From: 34-65-8 sp046294735
GTDB lineage: Bacteria > Pseudomonadota > Alphaproteobacteria > Sphingomonadales > Sphingomonadaceae
Assembly (NCBI GenBank): GCA_046294735.1
Contig: JBKBKB010000005.1
Location: forward strand, 186,001-250,000
Direction: 5' to 3'
Length of the DNA: 64,000 nt
Numbering within the stretch: position 1 is the stretch's first letter; each line of letters starts with the position of its first letter. Shown here one piece after another: positions 1 to 8,657 of this stretch. A program made the translations under genes and the position numbers. The notes beneath the pieces are model-generated. The model was not told where the DNA came from. It did not search any database and saw only the letters and a program-made list of their open reading frames with translations.

Positions 1-291
1 GACTATGTTGACGCTGTGACCGAGGAGCCCGAGGAAGGCTTCGGCTACGGCTACGACGATGACGAACTGACCGGGTCCGACAATCCGGAGGAGCGCAAAT
101 ACCGGCAGGCCTGCCAGGTGGTGTTCGAGAACCAGAAGGCGAGCGGATCGTGGCTCCAGCGCCAGATGGGCGTCGGCTACAACACCGCGGCCAAGTGGAT
201 CGAGCGGATGGAGGAAGAAGGGCTGGTGGGCCCGGCCAACCATGTGGGCCGGCGCGAGATCTACCGCGACAAGGATGGCAGCCCAATCTGA
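1..291 (+). CDS. ftsK: DNA translocase FtsK, C-terminal end (partial)
   Basis: The window opens inside this gene; only the last 96 residues and the stop are visible. They are an acidic linker (EEGFGYGYDDDE) followed by the winged-helix gamma domain, recognisable from the segment LQRQMGVGYNTAAKWIERM and the closing GLVGP...GRREI. In the FtsK/SpoIIIE family this domain reads KOPS sequences and steers the hexameric motor that moves chromosome ends through the division septum. The reading frame is open from base 1, so an internal methionine-like GTG near base 16 is not a start. The N-terminal membrane part and the motor lie outside the window. Identity is confident from the gamma domain alone. 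Confidence 0.9.
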   Translation, partial: DYVDAVTEEPEEGFGYGYDDDELTGSDNPEERKYRQACQVVFENQKASGSWLQRQMGVGYNTAAKWIERMEEEGLVGPANHVGRREIYRDKDGSPI

Positions 292-324
292 TCGTTCCGA
301 CACGTTCTGTCTTGTGAGAACGAT
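291..324 (+). terminator. possible hairpin after ftsK
   Basis: ATCGTTC (291-297) pairs with GAACGAT (318-324) right at the ftsK stop codon; GTTCT inside the loop can compete for the same right arm. No clear T-run follows, so it is a weak terminator candidate. The rest of the 171-bp gap to the next gene shows only a small inverted repeat GTTTG-TTA-CAAAC near 340-352. Confidence 0.3.
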
Positions 325-462
325 CTCCAGGCAAGTTTGTTACAAACCTGCAACAGTCAGCGAAATTCGGTGCCGTTTGCCGGTCAAATGTTGCCCTGTC
401 CTCACGTCGGCCGCAAAGGTAACGGACTGATGTTGGGCCATCCATACAGGGGAAAACACAAT

Positions 463-3018
463 ATGTCGCATCGCCACACTTTCCGGCTTGGCGCCGCAGC
501 CGCCGCTATCGCTGCTGCCACGCTGGTTCAGCCGGCACTGGCACAGGATGATGGTGCTTCTGCCTCGGGTGGCAGCGACAGCCAGATCATCGTGACCGGC
601 ACCCGCCGGACCGACCGGACCGTGGCGGACAGCGCGGTTCCGATTGATGTGATTGGTTCCGAAGCCTTGCTGAACCAGGGGGCAACGGAAACCAACCGTC
701 TGCTCAACAACCTGGTGCCTTCGTTCAACTTCCCCCAGCCTTCGCTGACGGATGGCACGGATTCGCTCCGTCCGGCGACGCTGCGCGGACTGTCGCCTGA
801 CCAGGTGCTGGTGCTGGTAAATGGCAAGCGCCGCCATATCTCCTCCTTGCTTAATCTGAACGGATCGGTCGGACGCGGCTCGGCCGGGGTCGACATGAAC
901 ACCATTCCGCCCTTGGCGATTGACCGGATCGAAGTGCTGCGTGACGGTGCCGCCTCGCAGTATGGTTCGGACGCCATCGCAGGGGTCATCAACATCCAGC
1001 TCAAGAAGCGCGAGGGCGGGCGTGCCCAGGCCAGCTTTGGCAAATACATTACCACCATGAAGGACGTGGCGCAGGTGGCCAGTGTGGGGCTGACAACGGG
1101 CGCCGCTGACAACCCAGTGATCACCTTTACCGGTGCGGACCGCAAACGGCGCGACGGGGATACCTTTACGTTCGCCAGCAATATGGGGCTGCCGGTCGGC
1201 GAATCCGGCTATCTGAACCTCACCGCCGAATACAAGGATCGCTCGCCGACCAACCGGTCAGGTGCTGATTTGCGCCGCCAGTATGTCACGCCCGGCGACC
1301 CGCGTGAGGCGACCATCAACCGGTACAATCATCGTTTCGGTGATGGCGAATCCAAGGATATGAATCTCTTCCTCAATGCCGGGGCCGATGTGGGCGACAG
1401 CTTCGAGGTCTATGCCTTCGGCAGCTATGGCGTGCGCGATGGCAACGGTGCCGGGTTCTATCGCCGGGCAAATGACGCCCGCAACCGCGACTGGTCGGCG
1501 GGCACGGCCACGTTTGTGCCGATCTATCCCGATGGCTTCCTGCCGCTGATCAACAGCGAAATTCGTGACAAGGCGATTGCTGGCGGGATTCGCGGTGAAA
1601 CCGGCGGCTGGAACCTTGATCTGTCGATCAACTACGGTTCCAACACGCTTGATTATAACATTTCGAACACCGTCAACACGTCGCTGGGTGGTGCCGGGAG
1701 CGCGCGCAAGTTTTACGCTGGCGGGCTACGCTCGGGCCAGACTTCGATAAACTTTGACGCGCAGCGGGGCATCAATCTGGGACTTGGCGAAACGTCGCTG
1801 GCGTTTGGTGGCGAATGGCGCAACGAAAACTACAAGATCGTGGCGGGCGAATTGGGCAGCTATGTCGCGGGGCCATTCTTCTTCAGCAATGGCGCTGCCC
1901 CCGGTTCGCAGGTTTTCCCAGGTTTTAGCCCGAGCACCGAGGTTGACGCATCGCGCGACAGTTTCGCCGCCTATCTCGAACTCGACACCGACATTGGCGA
2001 TATGCTGAATGTCCAGGTGGCAGGGCGGTACGAGCATTACTCTGACTTCGGCGGCACGTTGAACGGGAAATTGGCAGCGCGCCTCGAACCGATTGACGGG
2101 CTGGCGGTGCGCGGATCGATCTCCACCGGGTTTCGCGCGCCCGGCATGGCGCAGCAGTACTTCTCGGCCACCAGCACCAACAACGTGAACGGCGTATTGA
2201 TTGAGGTCGGCACCTTCCCAGTCGGTTCACCAATCGCTGTTGCGCTTCAATCGCAGCCGCTCGAGCCTGAAAAGTCGGTCAATATCGGTGGCGGGGTGGT
2301 GTTCAACATGATCTCGCGGCTCAGCGTCACGGTCGATTACTACAACATCAAGATCAATGACCGGATTACCCTGACCGAGAACCTTCAGGGTCAGGATGTG
2401 CGTAATCTGCTGGCCGCCGCGAACGTTCCGGGTACGTCAGCCCGGTTCTTCATCAACGGGATCGACACCCGCACGCAAGGCGTAGATGTCGTTGCCAGCT
2501 ATCGCATGCCCGATTTCGGTATTGGCTCGATTACGCTGACTGCCGGGTACAACATCAATGACACCAAAATCACCGATCGCCGCAGCTTCGGGATCTTCGG
2601 ACCAGACCGGTTGTTCGCCCGGCCGGAATCGTTTCGCCTGACCGATGGCCAGCCGTCGAACAAGCTCAACATCGGGCTGGACTGGGAAAATGGTCCGTTC
2701 GGCCTGACGGCCCGTGCCAACCGCTTCGGCAGCGTCTTCCTGCCGGGTACGACCACCGACATCACCGTCCCCAAGGGTGCAGCCATCAACGACATCACGC
2801 TGTCACCCAAGACAGTGGTGGATATGGAAATACGCTTCAACCCGTTCGACAATCTGCAACTTGCTATCGGCGCGAACAACTTGCTGGATGAATACCCTGA
2901 CCGGCTGCCGTTTGTGGCACCGTTCGGGGCCAACAATGCCTTCCTGCCCTATTCCTCGCAGTCGCCGTTCGGGTTCAGCGGCCGGTTCGTGTACAGCCGG
3001 ATCAGCGTCGACTTCTGA
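463..3018 (+). CDS. TonB-dependent outer-membrane receptor
   Basis: The 851-residue product starts with a clear signal peptide (SHRHTFRLGAAAAAIAAATL, cleavage after ALA). A plug domain follows (IIVTGTRR, then VPIDVIGSE and the DQVLVLVNGKRRH and IDRIEVLRDGAASQYGSDAI motifs, about residues 45-190), then a long beta-barrel ending in the usual terminal phenylalanine (RISVDF). Such proteins import siderophores, cobalamin, nickel or oligosaccharides across the outer membrane using TonB energy; the substrate cannot be read from sequence. The ATG at 463 is chosen over upstream in-frame codons because it directly precedes the signal peptide and has CAGGGGAAA about 6 bases ahead. It stands alone, followed by a strong hairpin. 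Confidence 0.9.
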   Translation: MSHRHTFRLGAAAAAIAAATLVQPALAQDDGASASGGSDSQIIVTGTRRTDRTVADSAVPIDVIGSEALLNQGATETNRLLNNLVPSFNFPQPSLTDGTDSLRPATLRGLSPDQVLVLVNGKRRHISSLLNLNGSVGRGSAGVDMNTIPPLAIDRIEVLRDGAASQYGSDAIAGVINIQLKKREGGRAQASFGKYITTMKDVAQVASVGLTTGAADNPVITFTGADRKRRDGDTFTFASNMGLPVGESGYLNLTAEYKDRSPTNRSGADLRRQYVTPGDPREATINRYNHRFGDGESKDMNLFLNAGADVGDSFEVYAFGSYGVRDGNGAGFYRRANDARNRDWSAGTATFVPIYPDGFLPLINSEIRDKAIAGGIRGETGGWNLDLSINYGSNTLDYNISNTVNTSLGGAGSARKFYAGGLRSGQTSINFDAQRGINLGLGETSLAFGGEWRNENYKIVAGELGSYVAGPFFFSNGAAPGSQVFPGFSPSTEVDASRDSFAAYLELDTDIGDMLNVQVAGRYEHYSDFGGTLNGKLAARLEPIDGLAVRGSISTGFRAPGMAQQYFSATSTNNVNGVLIEVGTFPVGSPIAVALQSQPLEPEKSVNIGGGVVFNMISRLSVTVDYYNIKINDRITLTENLQGQDVRNLLAAANVPGTSARFFINGIDTRTQGVDVVASYRMPDFGIGSITLTAGYNINDTKITDRRSFGIFGPDRLFARPESFRLTDGQPSNKLNIGLDWENGPFGLTARANRFGSVFLPGTTTDITVPKGAAINDITLSPKTVVDMEIRFNPFDNLQLAIGANNLLDEYPDRLPFVAPFGANNAFLPYSSQSPFGFSGRFVYSRISVDF

Positions 3019-3032
3019 TCGTCAGAAGCACC

Positions 3033-3064
3033 AGCGTGGCCGCAACATGGGTGGCGGCCACGCT
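3033..3064 (+). terminator. terminator hairpin after the TonB receptor
   Basis: AGCGTGGCCGC (3033-3043) and GCGGCCACGCT (3054-3064) form a perfect 11-bp stem with a 10-base loop, 15 bases past the receptor stop. A short CTGTTTT tract follows about 7 bases later. This fits a rho-independent terminator with a weak T-tract. Confidence 0.6.
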
Positions 3065-3196
3065 ATCGCCCTGTTTTCTGCCGAGCAGATACCGTCATTG
3101 GGGGTGCGGTGGCATTATTCAGGTTATTGGCAAGGGCCACTCACTCCCCAGCAGGTCTAGCCGCGCGATAGTACAGTCTGTCCGGATCGAGGGAAA

Positions 3197-3272
<76 letters not shown>

Positions 3273-3304
3273 TGACCGTGGCCGCGCATTAGTGTTAAAC
3301 TGCG

Positions 3305-3334
3305 CCGCCCTCAAGTAGCGAAGCGATAGGGCGG
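3305..3334 (-). terminator. hairpin after the DUF429-like gene
   Basis: CCGCCCT (3305-3311) pairs with AGGGCGG (3328-3334), immediately downstream of the minus-strand gene that ends at 3336. It could end that transcript before tRNA-Thr; no long T-run is visible. Confidence 0.4.
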
Positions 3335-3335
3335 A

Positions 3336-4217
3336 TTATAACACGCCGAAAGTCCAGCCTTCGGTGCGCGCGACCTCTGCAGTGAGGCCGGGAGGGTGCC
3401 ATCGCCTTTCCTCCTTGTGCACCTTGCGCAGCCATGCCGTGGTCAGGAGCGCATCAGTGGCGTGGTCTGTGTACTTGCTGATCGGTGTATGTGCTTTAGA
3501 GCCAAGTGCCTTCAGCACCGTGTCCAGCGTGTCCGGATCGAAGATCTTGCTGCGGCCACTGGGCATTCCAGCCTCTCGAGCGGCCAGCGACGTGTAGATT
3601 TCGACGATCACGGGCCCGCTGGCCGGCAAGGGGTCGAAGGGCCAGACCGGGATTGCCCCGCGCAGACGATTAAGCACACGCATTCCCGTCAGGCTGGACT
3701 TGCCAACTTGCGCTGCGCCGACAAGGTTAAAGCAACTGCTGGGAGCAAGGCCCATTGCCTTTTGTGCTATCTCGCATTCGCGAAGCCTACCGCGTCCCGG
3801 CTCGAACAGGTCGCCGCAAATCGTCTCGCGGCCTGATTGGTGGCGGAAATGGCGCTGGATATCGGCGTGACTGACGACGGAACTGGCAGCGAGATGCTCG
3901 TCCACTTTGCACACAGCGTCCACCGCCTTCCAAAGTGCTTTTGCGTCGGCGGGGCTTTCGTCCCACTCAGGGAAATAGGCATTCCGATCCACGAAGGGCA
4001 GGCCGGGGGACAGGTCTAGCCCAACCAACATGCTGGTGCCCGCCTTGGCGTGTTCAAGCAGCCAATCGAGAATGCCAGCGCGGCTCCAGCCTTGCTGAGG
4101 CGTGAGCAGCGAGGGCGCGCTTTGGCCTTGATCTGCGAAGGCAACGGCAAGGCCCTTGGGTCTGGCAACCCGCTCGCCCGACCAGTCGATGACAACGAAA
4201 GAATCGAAATCACGCAT
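3336..4217 (-). CDS. DUF429-like protein, probable RNase H-like fold
   Basis: The 293-residue protein has no signal peptide or membrane segment. The N-terminal strand FVVIDWSG carries an acidic residue in the position expected of an RNase H-like fold. A second conserved patch near residues 250-265, YTDHATDALLTTAWLR, resembles the C-terminal D-x-x-DA motif of DUF429-type predicted nucleases. Family membership is judged by eye; no activity is proven for the group. It reads alone on the minus strand between rarA and tRNA-Thr, 12 bases downstream of rarA, so the two could be co-transcribed. Confidence 0.6.
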   Translation of the reverse strand: MRDFDSFVVIDWSGERVARPKGLAVAFADQGQSAPSLLTPQQGWSRAGILDWLLEHAKAGTSMLVGLDLSPGLPFVDRNAYFPEWDESPADAKALWKAVDAVCKVDEHLAASSVVSHADIQRHFRHQSGRETICGDLFEPGRGRLRECEIAQKAMGLAPSSCFNLVGAAQVGKSSLTGMRVLNRLRGAIPVWPFDPLPASGPVIVEIYTSLAAREAGMPSGRSKIFDPDTLDTVLKALGSKAHTPISKYTDHATDALLTTAWLRKVHKEERRWHPPGLTAEVARTEGWTFGVL

Positions 4218-4229
4218 ACTGTCTGCTCA

Positions 4230-5543
4230 CTAGCCCCGCTCCGCCCGCAGCTTGTCCCAGTATTCGAGCCGCTTCTTCACCTCACGCTCAAACCCGCGTT
4301 CGACCGGCGTGTAAAACTGCTGCGGCTCCATCTCCTCCGGCCAGTAATCGTCGCCCGAAAAGCCTTCCGGCGTGTCGTGATCATAGGTGTAGCCTTTGCC
4401 GTAGCCGAGGCTCTCCATCAGGCCCGTTGCCGGGTTGACGATGTTCATCGGCGGCATCAGGCTGCCGGTGTCCTTGGCGGCTTTCCATGCGGCCTTTTGC
4501 GCCAGATAAACCGCATTGGATTTGGGCGCGGTGGCGAGATAGAGGCACGCCTGCGCCAGTGCCAATTCGCCTTCGGGGCTGCCGAGGAAGCGGTAGGCCT
4601 CCATCGCCGCCATGCATTGCGGCAGAGCGTGCGGATCGGCCAGCCCAATGTCCTCCACTGCCATCCGCACCAGCCGCCGGGCGAGGAAAAGCGGATCTTC
4701 CCCCGCCGTCAGCATTCGGGCCAGGTAATAAAGCGCCGCCTGCGGATCGCTCCCGCGCACTGCCTTGTGCAGCGCAGAGATGAGATTGTAGTGCCCGTCG
4801 CGGTTCTTGTCATAGACTGCCACGCGGCGCTGGAGGAATGCGCCCATGGCCGCCGGGTCGAGCGGCTCCGCGATTTGCGCGTTGTAGAGTGTTTCCGCCT
4901 GGTTGAGGAGGAAGCGCCCGTCCCCATCCGCGCTTGCGACAAGTGCCTCGCGCGCGCCAAGGGTGAGGGGCAGCGGGCCGTGCAGTTCCTCGGCCCGATC
5001 GAGCAGTCTTTCCAGCGCGGCAGCATCCAGCCGGTGAAGAATCAGCACTTGCGCGCGGCTGAGCAGAGCTGCGTTTAGGGCGAAGCTGGGATTTTCCGTA
5101 GTCGCGCCTACCAGTGTCACCGTGCCGCGCTCAACAAACGGAAGAAAACCGTCTTGCTGGGTGCGGTTGAAGCGGTGAATCTCGTCCACGAACAGCAGGC
5201 TTTTTTGTCCTGCCCTGGCCGCCATTTCCGCCTCGGCAAAGGCCTTCTTGAGGTCGGCCACCCCGCTGAACACCGCGCTGATGAGCATGAACCGCATGCC
5301 TACCGCATCGGCCAGCAAGCGTGCGGTACTGGTCTTTCCGGTGCCCGGCGGCCCCCACAGGATCATACTGGACAGCTTGCCGGCCGCAACCATGCGGCCG
5401 ATTGTGCCGTCCGGCCCGGTCAGGTGCTCCTGCCCGATCACTTGCGTAAGGTCGCACGGGCGCAACCGGTCAGCCAGCGGCGCATCGGCGGGCGGCTCGT
5501 CGCGAGGCGAGGGCGGGGGCTGATCGGCAAACAGGTCGCTCAT
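4230..5543 (-). CDS. rarA: Replication-associated recombination protein A (AAA+ ATPase)
   Basis: A 437-residue member of the RarA/MgsA/WRNIP1 family, clamp-loader-like AAA+ proteins that act at stalled replication forks. Visible motifs are LADRLRP near residue 25, Walker A GPPGTGKTST at 64-73, Walker B with sensor LLFVDEIHRFN, sensor 1 LVGATTENPSF and the C-terminal MNIVNPATG and GYTYDHD motifs of the family. Length matches the usual 430-450. The ATG at 5543 is preferred over an in-frame start 60 bases upstream because the homologous N-terminus begins with SDLF and the extra residues look unlike the family. Confidence 0.95.
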   Translation of the reverse strand: MSDLFADQPPPSPRDEPPADAPLADRLRPCDLTQVIGQEHLTGPDGTIGRMVAAGKLSSMILWGPPGTGKTSTARLLADAVGMRFMLISAVFSGVADLKKAFAEAEMAARAGQKSLLFVDEIHRFNRTQQDGFLPFVERGTVTLVGATTENPSFALNAALLSRAQVLILHRLDAAALERLLDRAEELHGPLPLTLGAREALVASADGDGRFLLNQAETLYNAQIAEPLDPAAMGAFLQRRVAVYDKNRDGHYNLISALHKAVRGSDPQAALYYLARMLTAGEDPLFLARRLVRMAVEDIGLADPHALPQCMAAMEAYRFLGSPEGELALAQACLYLATAPKSNAVYLAQKAAWKAAKDTGSLMPPMNIVNPATGLMESLGYGKGYTYDHDTPEGFSGDDYWPEEMEPQQFYTPVERGFEREVKKRLEYWDKLRAERG

Positions 5544-5714
5544 CGATGTCAAGCTTAAGCGAGGTGGCTGAAAAAAGCAGCGTCGGAATGCGCAAGCTGA
5601 CAAATGTTAACGCGGTTGGACTGCATCCGACGCGGTGGTACACTGCCTTGGCTGAGGGAGAGGAACACGGCCATGAACACTTCGCGCAAACCCGCCCCTT
5701 AGCACCTATGGGCT

Positions 5715-6098
5715 GTGGGGATCGTCAGCCTGTTATGGAACAGCGTCGGTATCCTGAGCTACTTGATGACCCGGCTGGATAAGCTCGATGCGCTGGGGAT
5801 GACCGCGGAACAGGTCGCCTATTTCAATACATTTCCTGCGTGGGCCAACGGCGTCTGGGCGCTCGGGGTGTGGGGGGCGTTTGCGGCATCGGTGCTGCTG
5901 CTGCTGCGCCATCGCTGGGCGGTTGTGGCAGCATTGATCTCGGTCGCGGGGCTGATCGGCACGACCTATTTCAACTACGCGGTGACTACCATTCCGGCCG
6001 ATCTGGCCAACCCGGCGCTCGACGCGGCAATCTGGGGCACCACACTGTTCCTGCTGTGGTACGCGATGAAAATGCGCCGTGAGGGCGTTTTCGCCTAA
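5715..6098 (+). CDS. Small membrane protein, 5' end interrupted by an amber codon
   Basis: The 127-residue hydrophobic protein has about four membrane segments (GIVSLLWNSVG; ANGVWALGVWGAFAASVLLLL; WAVVAALISVAGLIG; AAIWGTTLFLLWYAMKM) and looks like an uncharacterised sphingomonad membrane family. The start is doubtful. A better signal lies at ATG 5673, preceded by GAGGGAGAGGAA, and reads MNTSRKPAP then TAG (5700-5702), then HLWAV straight into this frame. The GTG at 5715 has no clear ribosome site. So this is either a gene with a nonsense mutation, a case of restart at GTG, or a sequencing error (CAG would restore it). Function unknown. Confidence 0.6.
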   Translation: MGIVSLLWNSVGILSYLMTRLDKLDALGMTAEQVAYFNTFPAWANGVWALGVWGAFAASVLLLLRHRWAVVAALISVAGLIGTTYFNYAVTTIPADLANPALDAAIWGTTLFLLWYAMKMRREGVFA

Positions 6099-6099
6099 T

Positions 6100-7251
6100 C
6101 TATCGCCGCTGGCGCGCGGCAACCAGCCGCAGATAGGTATCGGCCACGGCCTGGTTGATCGCGTCCCAGTCGTAATCCTTGCTGCGCGTCTCGCCTGCTT
6201 TCCCGTGGACACCGCGCAAACCAGCGTCGGTGCAGTAAGGAGCCAGTGCTGCCGCATAGGCACCTGCTCCATCAGGCGGGACGAGTCGGCCGGTGACGCC
6301 ATTTTCGACCAGGCTTGACGCCCCGGTCGCACCGGCGGCGACTACCGGCAGGCCGCAGGCCATCGCCTCCAGTGTCACGTTGCCAAAGGTCTCGGTGATC
6401 GAAGGGTTAAAGAACACGTCGCCGCTGGCAAGCGCCCGGCCCAGGTCAGCGCCGGTCTGGAACCCGGCGAAGATCCCGCCGGGCAAGTTCGTTTCGAACC
6501 ACGTGCGCGCCGGGCCATCGCCGATCACCAGCACTTTGTGCGGCACACCTTGCTGGCGCAGCATGGCCATGGTCTCGGCAAACACATCGAGGCCCTTTTC
6601 CATAACCAGCCGCCCGAGGAACACGATTGCCACGTCCTCGTCTGACAGTCCGAGCGATCGCCGCCAGACCATGTCGCGCTTGCCTGATGCGAATACAGTG
6701 CGGTCGACCCCGCGCGACCAGATCGAGATGTCATGGTGCATGCCCTGTTCACGCAGCGTATCGACCATGCTCTGCGAAGGCGCGACCAGCGCATCGCAGC
6801 GGTGGTAGTAGCGCCGCATGATCGCCTCCAGCCAAGGTTCAGTGAAGCCGAGCCCGTAGTAGCGCGGGTAGGTTTCAAACCGGGTGTGGACAGAACCGAG
6901 CACAGGCAGGTTCCGCTTGCGCGCCCAGCGCAGCGCAGCGTGGCCGGTCGGGTCGGGCGAAGATGAATGGATGATGTTGGGAGCAAACGCAGCCAGGTCA
7001 TTCCGGTTGGTGCGAGACAGGCCGAGCGGCACCCGATATTCTGATCGCCCGGGGATCGCCACACTGGGCACGCTGACAAGGTCTCCGGTTGGTGCGAACG
7101 CTGGTTCTGCCACGGTCGGTGCATAAACCCTCAGCGCCGCGCCTTGCCGCAACAGGTAACCGGCAAGCCGGTTCAGCGCCTGGTTGGCCCCGTCGCGGAC
7201 GTAATTGTAATTGCCGCTGAACAGGGCAATGCGGAGGTCGCAGGTCTGCAT
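6100..7251 (-). CDS. Glycosyltransferase family 4 protein
   Basis: This 383-residue GT-B fold enzyme transfers a sugar from a nucleotide donor. The N-terminal acceptor domain opens with RIALFSGNYNYVRDGANQAL and holds HSSSPDPTGHAALRWAR. The C-terminal donor domain has FLGRLVMEKGLDVFAE, IGDGP and the family E-x7-E motif in SITETFGNVTLEAMACGLPVV. It resembles the SqdX/MgtA-type lipid or mannosyl transferases more than cell-wall enzymes, but donor and acceptor are not readable. It faces the upstream membrane gene tail to tail and is divergent from serC. No signal peptide; a cytoplasmic, membrane-associated role is likely. Confidence 0.85.
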   Translation of the reverse strand: MQTCDLRIALFSGNYNYVRDGANQALNRLAGYLLRQGAALRVYAPTVAEPAFAPTGDLVSVPSVAIPGRSEYRVPLGLSRTNRNDLAAFAPNIIHSSSPDPTGHAALRWARKRNLPVLGSVHTRFETYPRYYGLGFTEPWLEAIMRRYYHRCDALVAPSQSMVDTLREQGMHHDISIWSRGVDRTVFASGKRDMVWRRSLGLSDEDVAIVFLGRLVMEKGLDVFAETMAMLRQQGVPHKVLVIGDGPARTWFETNLPGGIFAGFQTGADLGRALASGDVFFNPSITETFGNVTLEAMACGLPVVAAGATGASSLVENGVTGRLVPPDGAGAYAAALAPYCTDAGLRGVHGKAGETRSKDYDWDAINQAVADTYLRLVAARQRR

Positions 7252-7368
7252 CGGCCCGCGCTTTAGGACGGAAAGTTGGGCTTGGCGAGAGGGCCTGCGA
7301 CAGTGATCGTTTCCATTGCAACCGCATTACCGCTTGACTGGACACCACCCGTCACTAGAGCCGCCGCC

Positions 7369-7412
7369 GGGCCACGCGGTCCCAACGCCGCGCGAGCTCT
7401 CTGTAAGGAGAG
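7369..7412 (+). ncRNA. candidate serC leader RNA
   Basis: Two small hairpins precede serC. The first is GGGCC-ACGC-GGTCC (7369-7382, one G-U pair). The second is CTCTC-TGTAAG-GAGAG (7397-7412) and its right arm holds the serC ribosome site. This matches the general description of the alphaproteobacterial serC motif (Rfam serC), two hairpins with the second sequestering the Shine-Dalgarno. The match is from memory of the motif; a covariance-model search would decide. Confidence 0.5.
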
Positions 7413-7417
7413 ACTAC

Positions 7418-8551
7418 ATGACTGAACACCTGATGCCGGCGCGCAAACCTGCCCGTCCGTTCTTTTCTTCCGGTCCCTGCGCGAAGCCGCCGGGCTGGTC
7501 CCCTGACAAACTGGCCACAGAGTCGCTCGGGCGGTCTCACCGCTCGAAGATCGGCAAGGCGCGTTTGCATTACTGCATCGACCTGATCCGCGAAGTGCTG
7601 GAGGTGCCGGCCACGCACCGCATCGGCATCGTGCCCGGTTCGGATACCGGCGCGGTCGAAATGGCGATGTGGACCATGCTCGGCGCGCGCCGCGTCACCA
7701 CGCTGGCATGGGAAAGCTTCGGCGAAGGCTGGGTGACAGATGCGGTCAAGCAGCTCAAGATCGATCCGACGGTGATCCGCGCGGACTATGGCCAATTGCC
7801 GGACCTCAGCCAGATCGACTGGTCGAACGACGTCATTTTCACCTGGAACGGCACGACCAGCGGTGTGCGCGTGCCGAACGGCGATTGGATCGCCGTAGAC
7901 CGCGATGGCCTTGCCATCGCCGATGCCACCAGCGCGGTGTTCGCGCAGGATATCGCGTGGGACAAGGTCGATGTGCTGACCTTCAGCTGGCAAAAGGTGC
8001 TGGGCGGGGAGGGCGCGCACGGCGTGCTGATCCTCGGCCCGCGCGCGGTCGAGCGGCTGGAAACTTATACCCCGGCCTGGCCGCTGCCCAAGGTGTTCCG
8101 CCTGGTCAGCAAGGGCAAGCTTGCCGAAGGGGTGTTCAAGGGCGAGACGATCAACACCCCGTCCATGCTCGCAGTGGAAGATGCCATCTTCGCGCTCGAA
8201 TGGGCCAAGGGTCTGGGCGGCCTGTCGGCGATGAAGGCGCGGGCTGATGCCAATGCGGCAGCGCTCGACAAGCTGGTGCAGGAACGTGACTGGCTTGGCC
8301 ATCTCGCGGCCGATCCCGCCAACCGCTCCAACACTAGCATCTGCCTGACGGTCGAGGGTGCAGACGAAGCGATGATAAAGGCGTTTGCCAAGCTGCTCGA
8401 AGATCATGACGCTGCCTATGACATCGCCGGATACCGCGATGCCCCGCCGGGCCTGCGGATCTGGTGCGGCGCAACGGTCGAGACAGCCGACATCGAGTCG
8501 CTCGGCCCGTGGTTTGACTGGGCCTACGCGCAAGTGACTGCCACCGCCTGA
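7418..8551 (+). CDS. serC: Phosphoserine aminotransferase
   Basis: The 377-residue PLP enzyme converts 3-phosphohydroxypyruvate and glutamate to phosphoserine, the second step of serine synthesis. The PLP lysine sits in FSWQKVLGGEGAHG, and the N-terminal FFSSGPCAKPPGW and FTWNGTTSGVRVP segments are typical of the alphaproteobacterial-type SerC. ATG 7418 is chosen because TAAGGAG lies 7 bases ahead; in-frame codons upstream would add residues foreign to the family. It precedes serA by 106 bp and the two probably form one operon. Confidence 0.95.
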   Translation: MTEHLMPARKPARPFFSSGPCAKPPGWSPDKLATESLGRSHRSKIGKARLHYCIDLIREVLEVPATHRIGIVPGSDTGAVEMAMWTMLGARRVTTLAWESFGEGWVTDAVKQLKIDPTVIRADYGQLPDLSQIDWSNDVIFTWNGTTSGVRVPNGDWIAVDRDGLAIADATSAVFAQDIAWDKVDVLTFSWQKVLGGEGAHGVLILGPRAVERLETYTPAWPLPKVFRLVSKGKLAEGVFKGETINTPSMLAVEDAIFALEWAKGLGGLSAMKARADANAAALDKLVQERDWLGHLAADPANRSNTSICLTVEGADEAMIKAFAKLLEDHDAAYDIAGYRDAPPGLRIWCGATVETADIESLGPWFDWAYAQVTATA

Positions 8552-8566
8552 GCAAACCGATGGCAT

Positions 8567-8584
8567 CCTCCGCGAATGCGGAGG
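8567..8584 (+). promoter_or_regulatory. hairpin between serC and serA
   Basis: CCTCCGC-GAAT-GCGGAGG forms a perfect 7-bp stem 15 bases after the serC stop. No T-run follows, so it is more likely an RNA-stabilising or attenuating structure than a full terminator. Confidence 0.45.
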
Positions 8585-8657
8585 TCTCCGCCTGCAATGA
8601 ATCCCCTTCTATGACTGAGGCCCCCGGCTGCGCGGTGGCTCACGCAAGGAACCTGAC

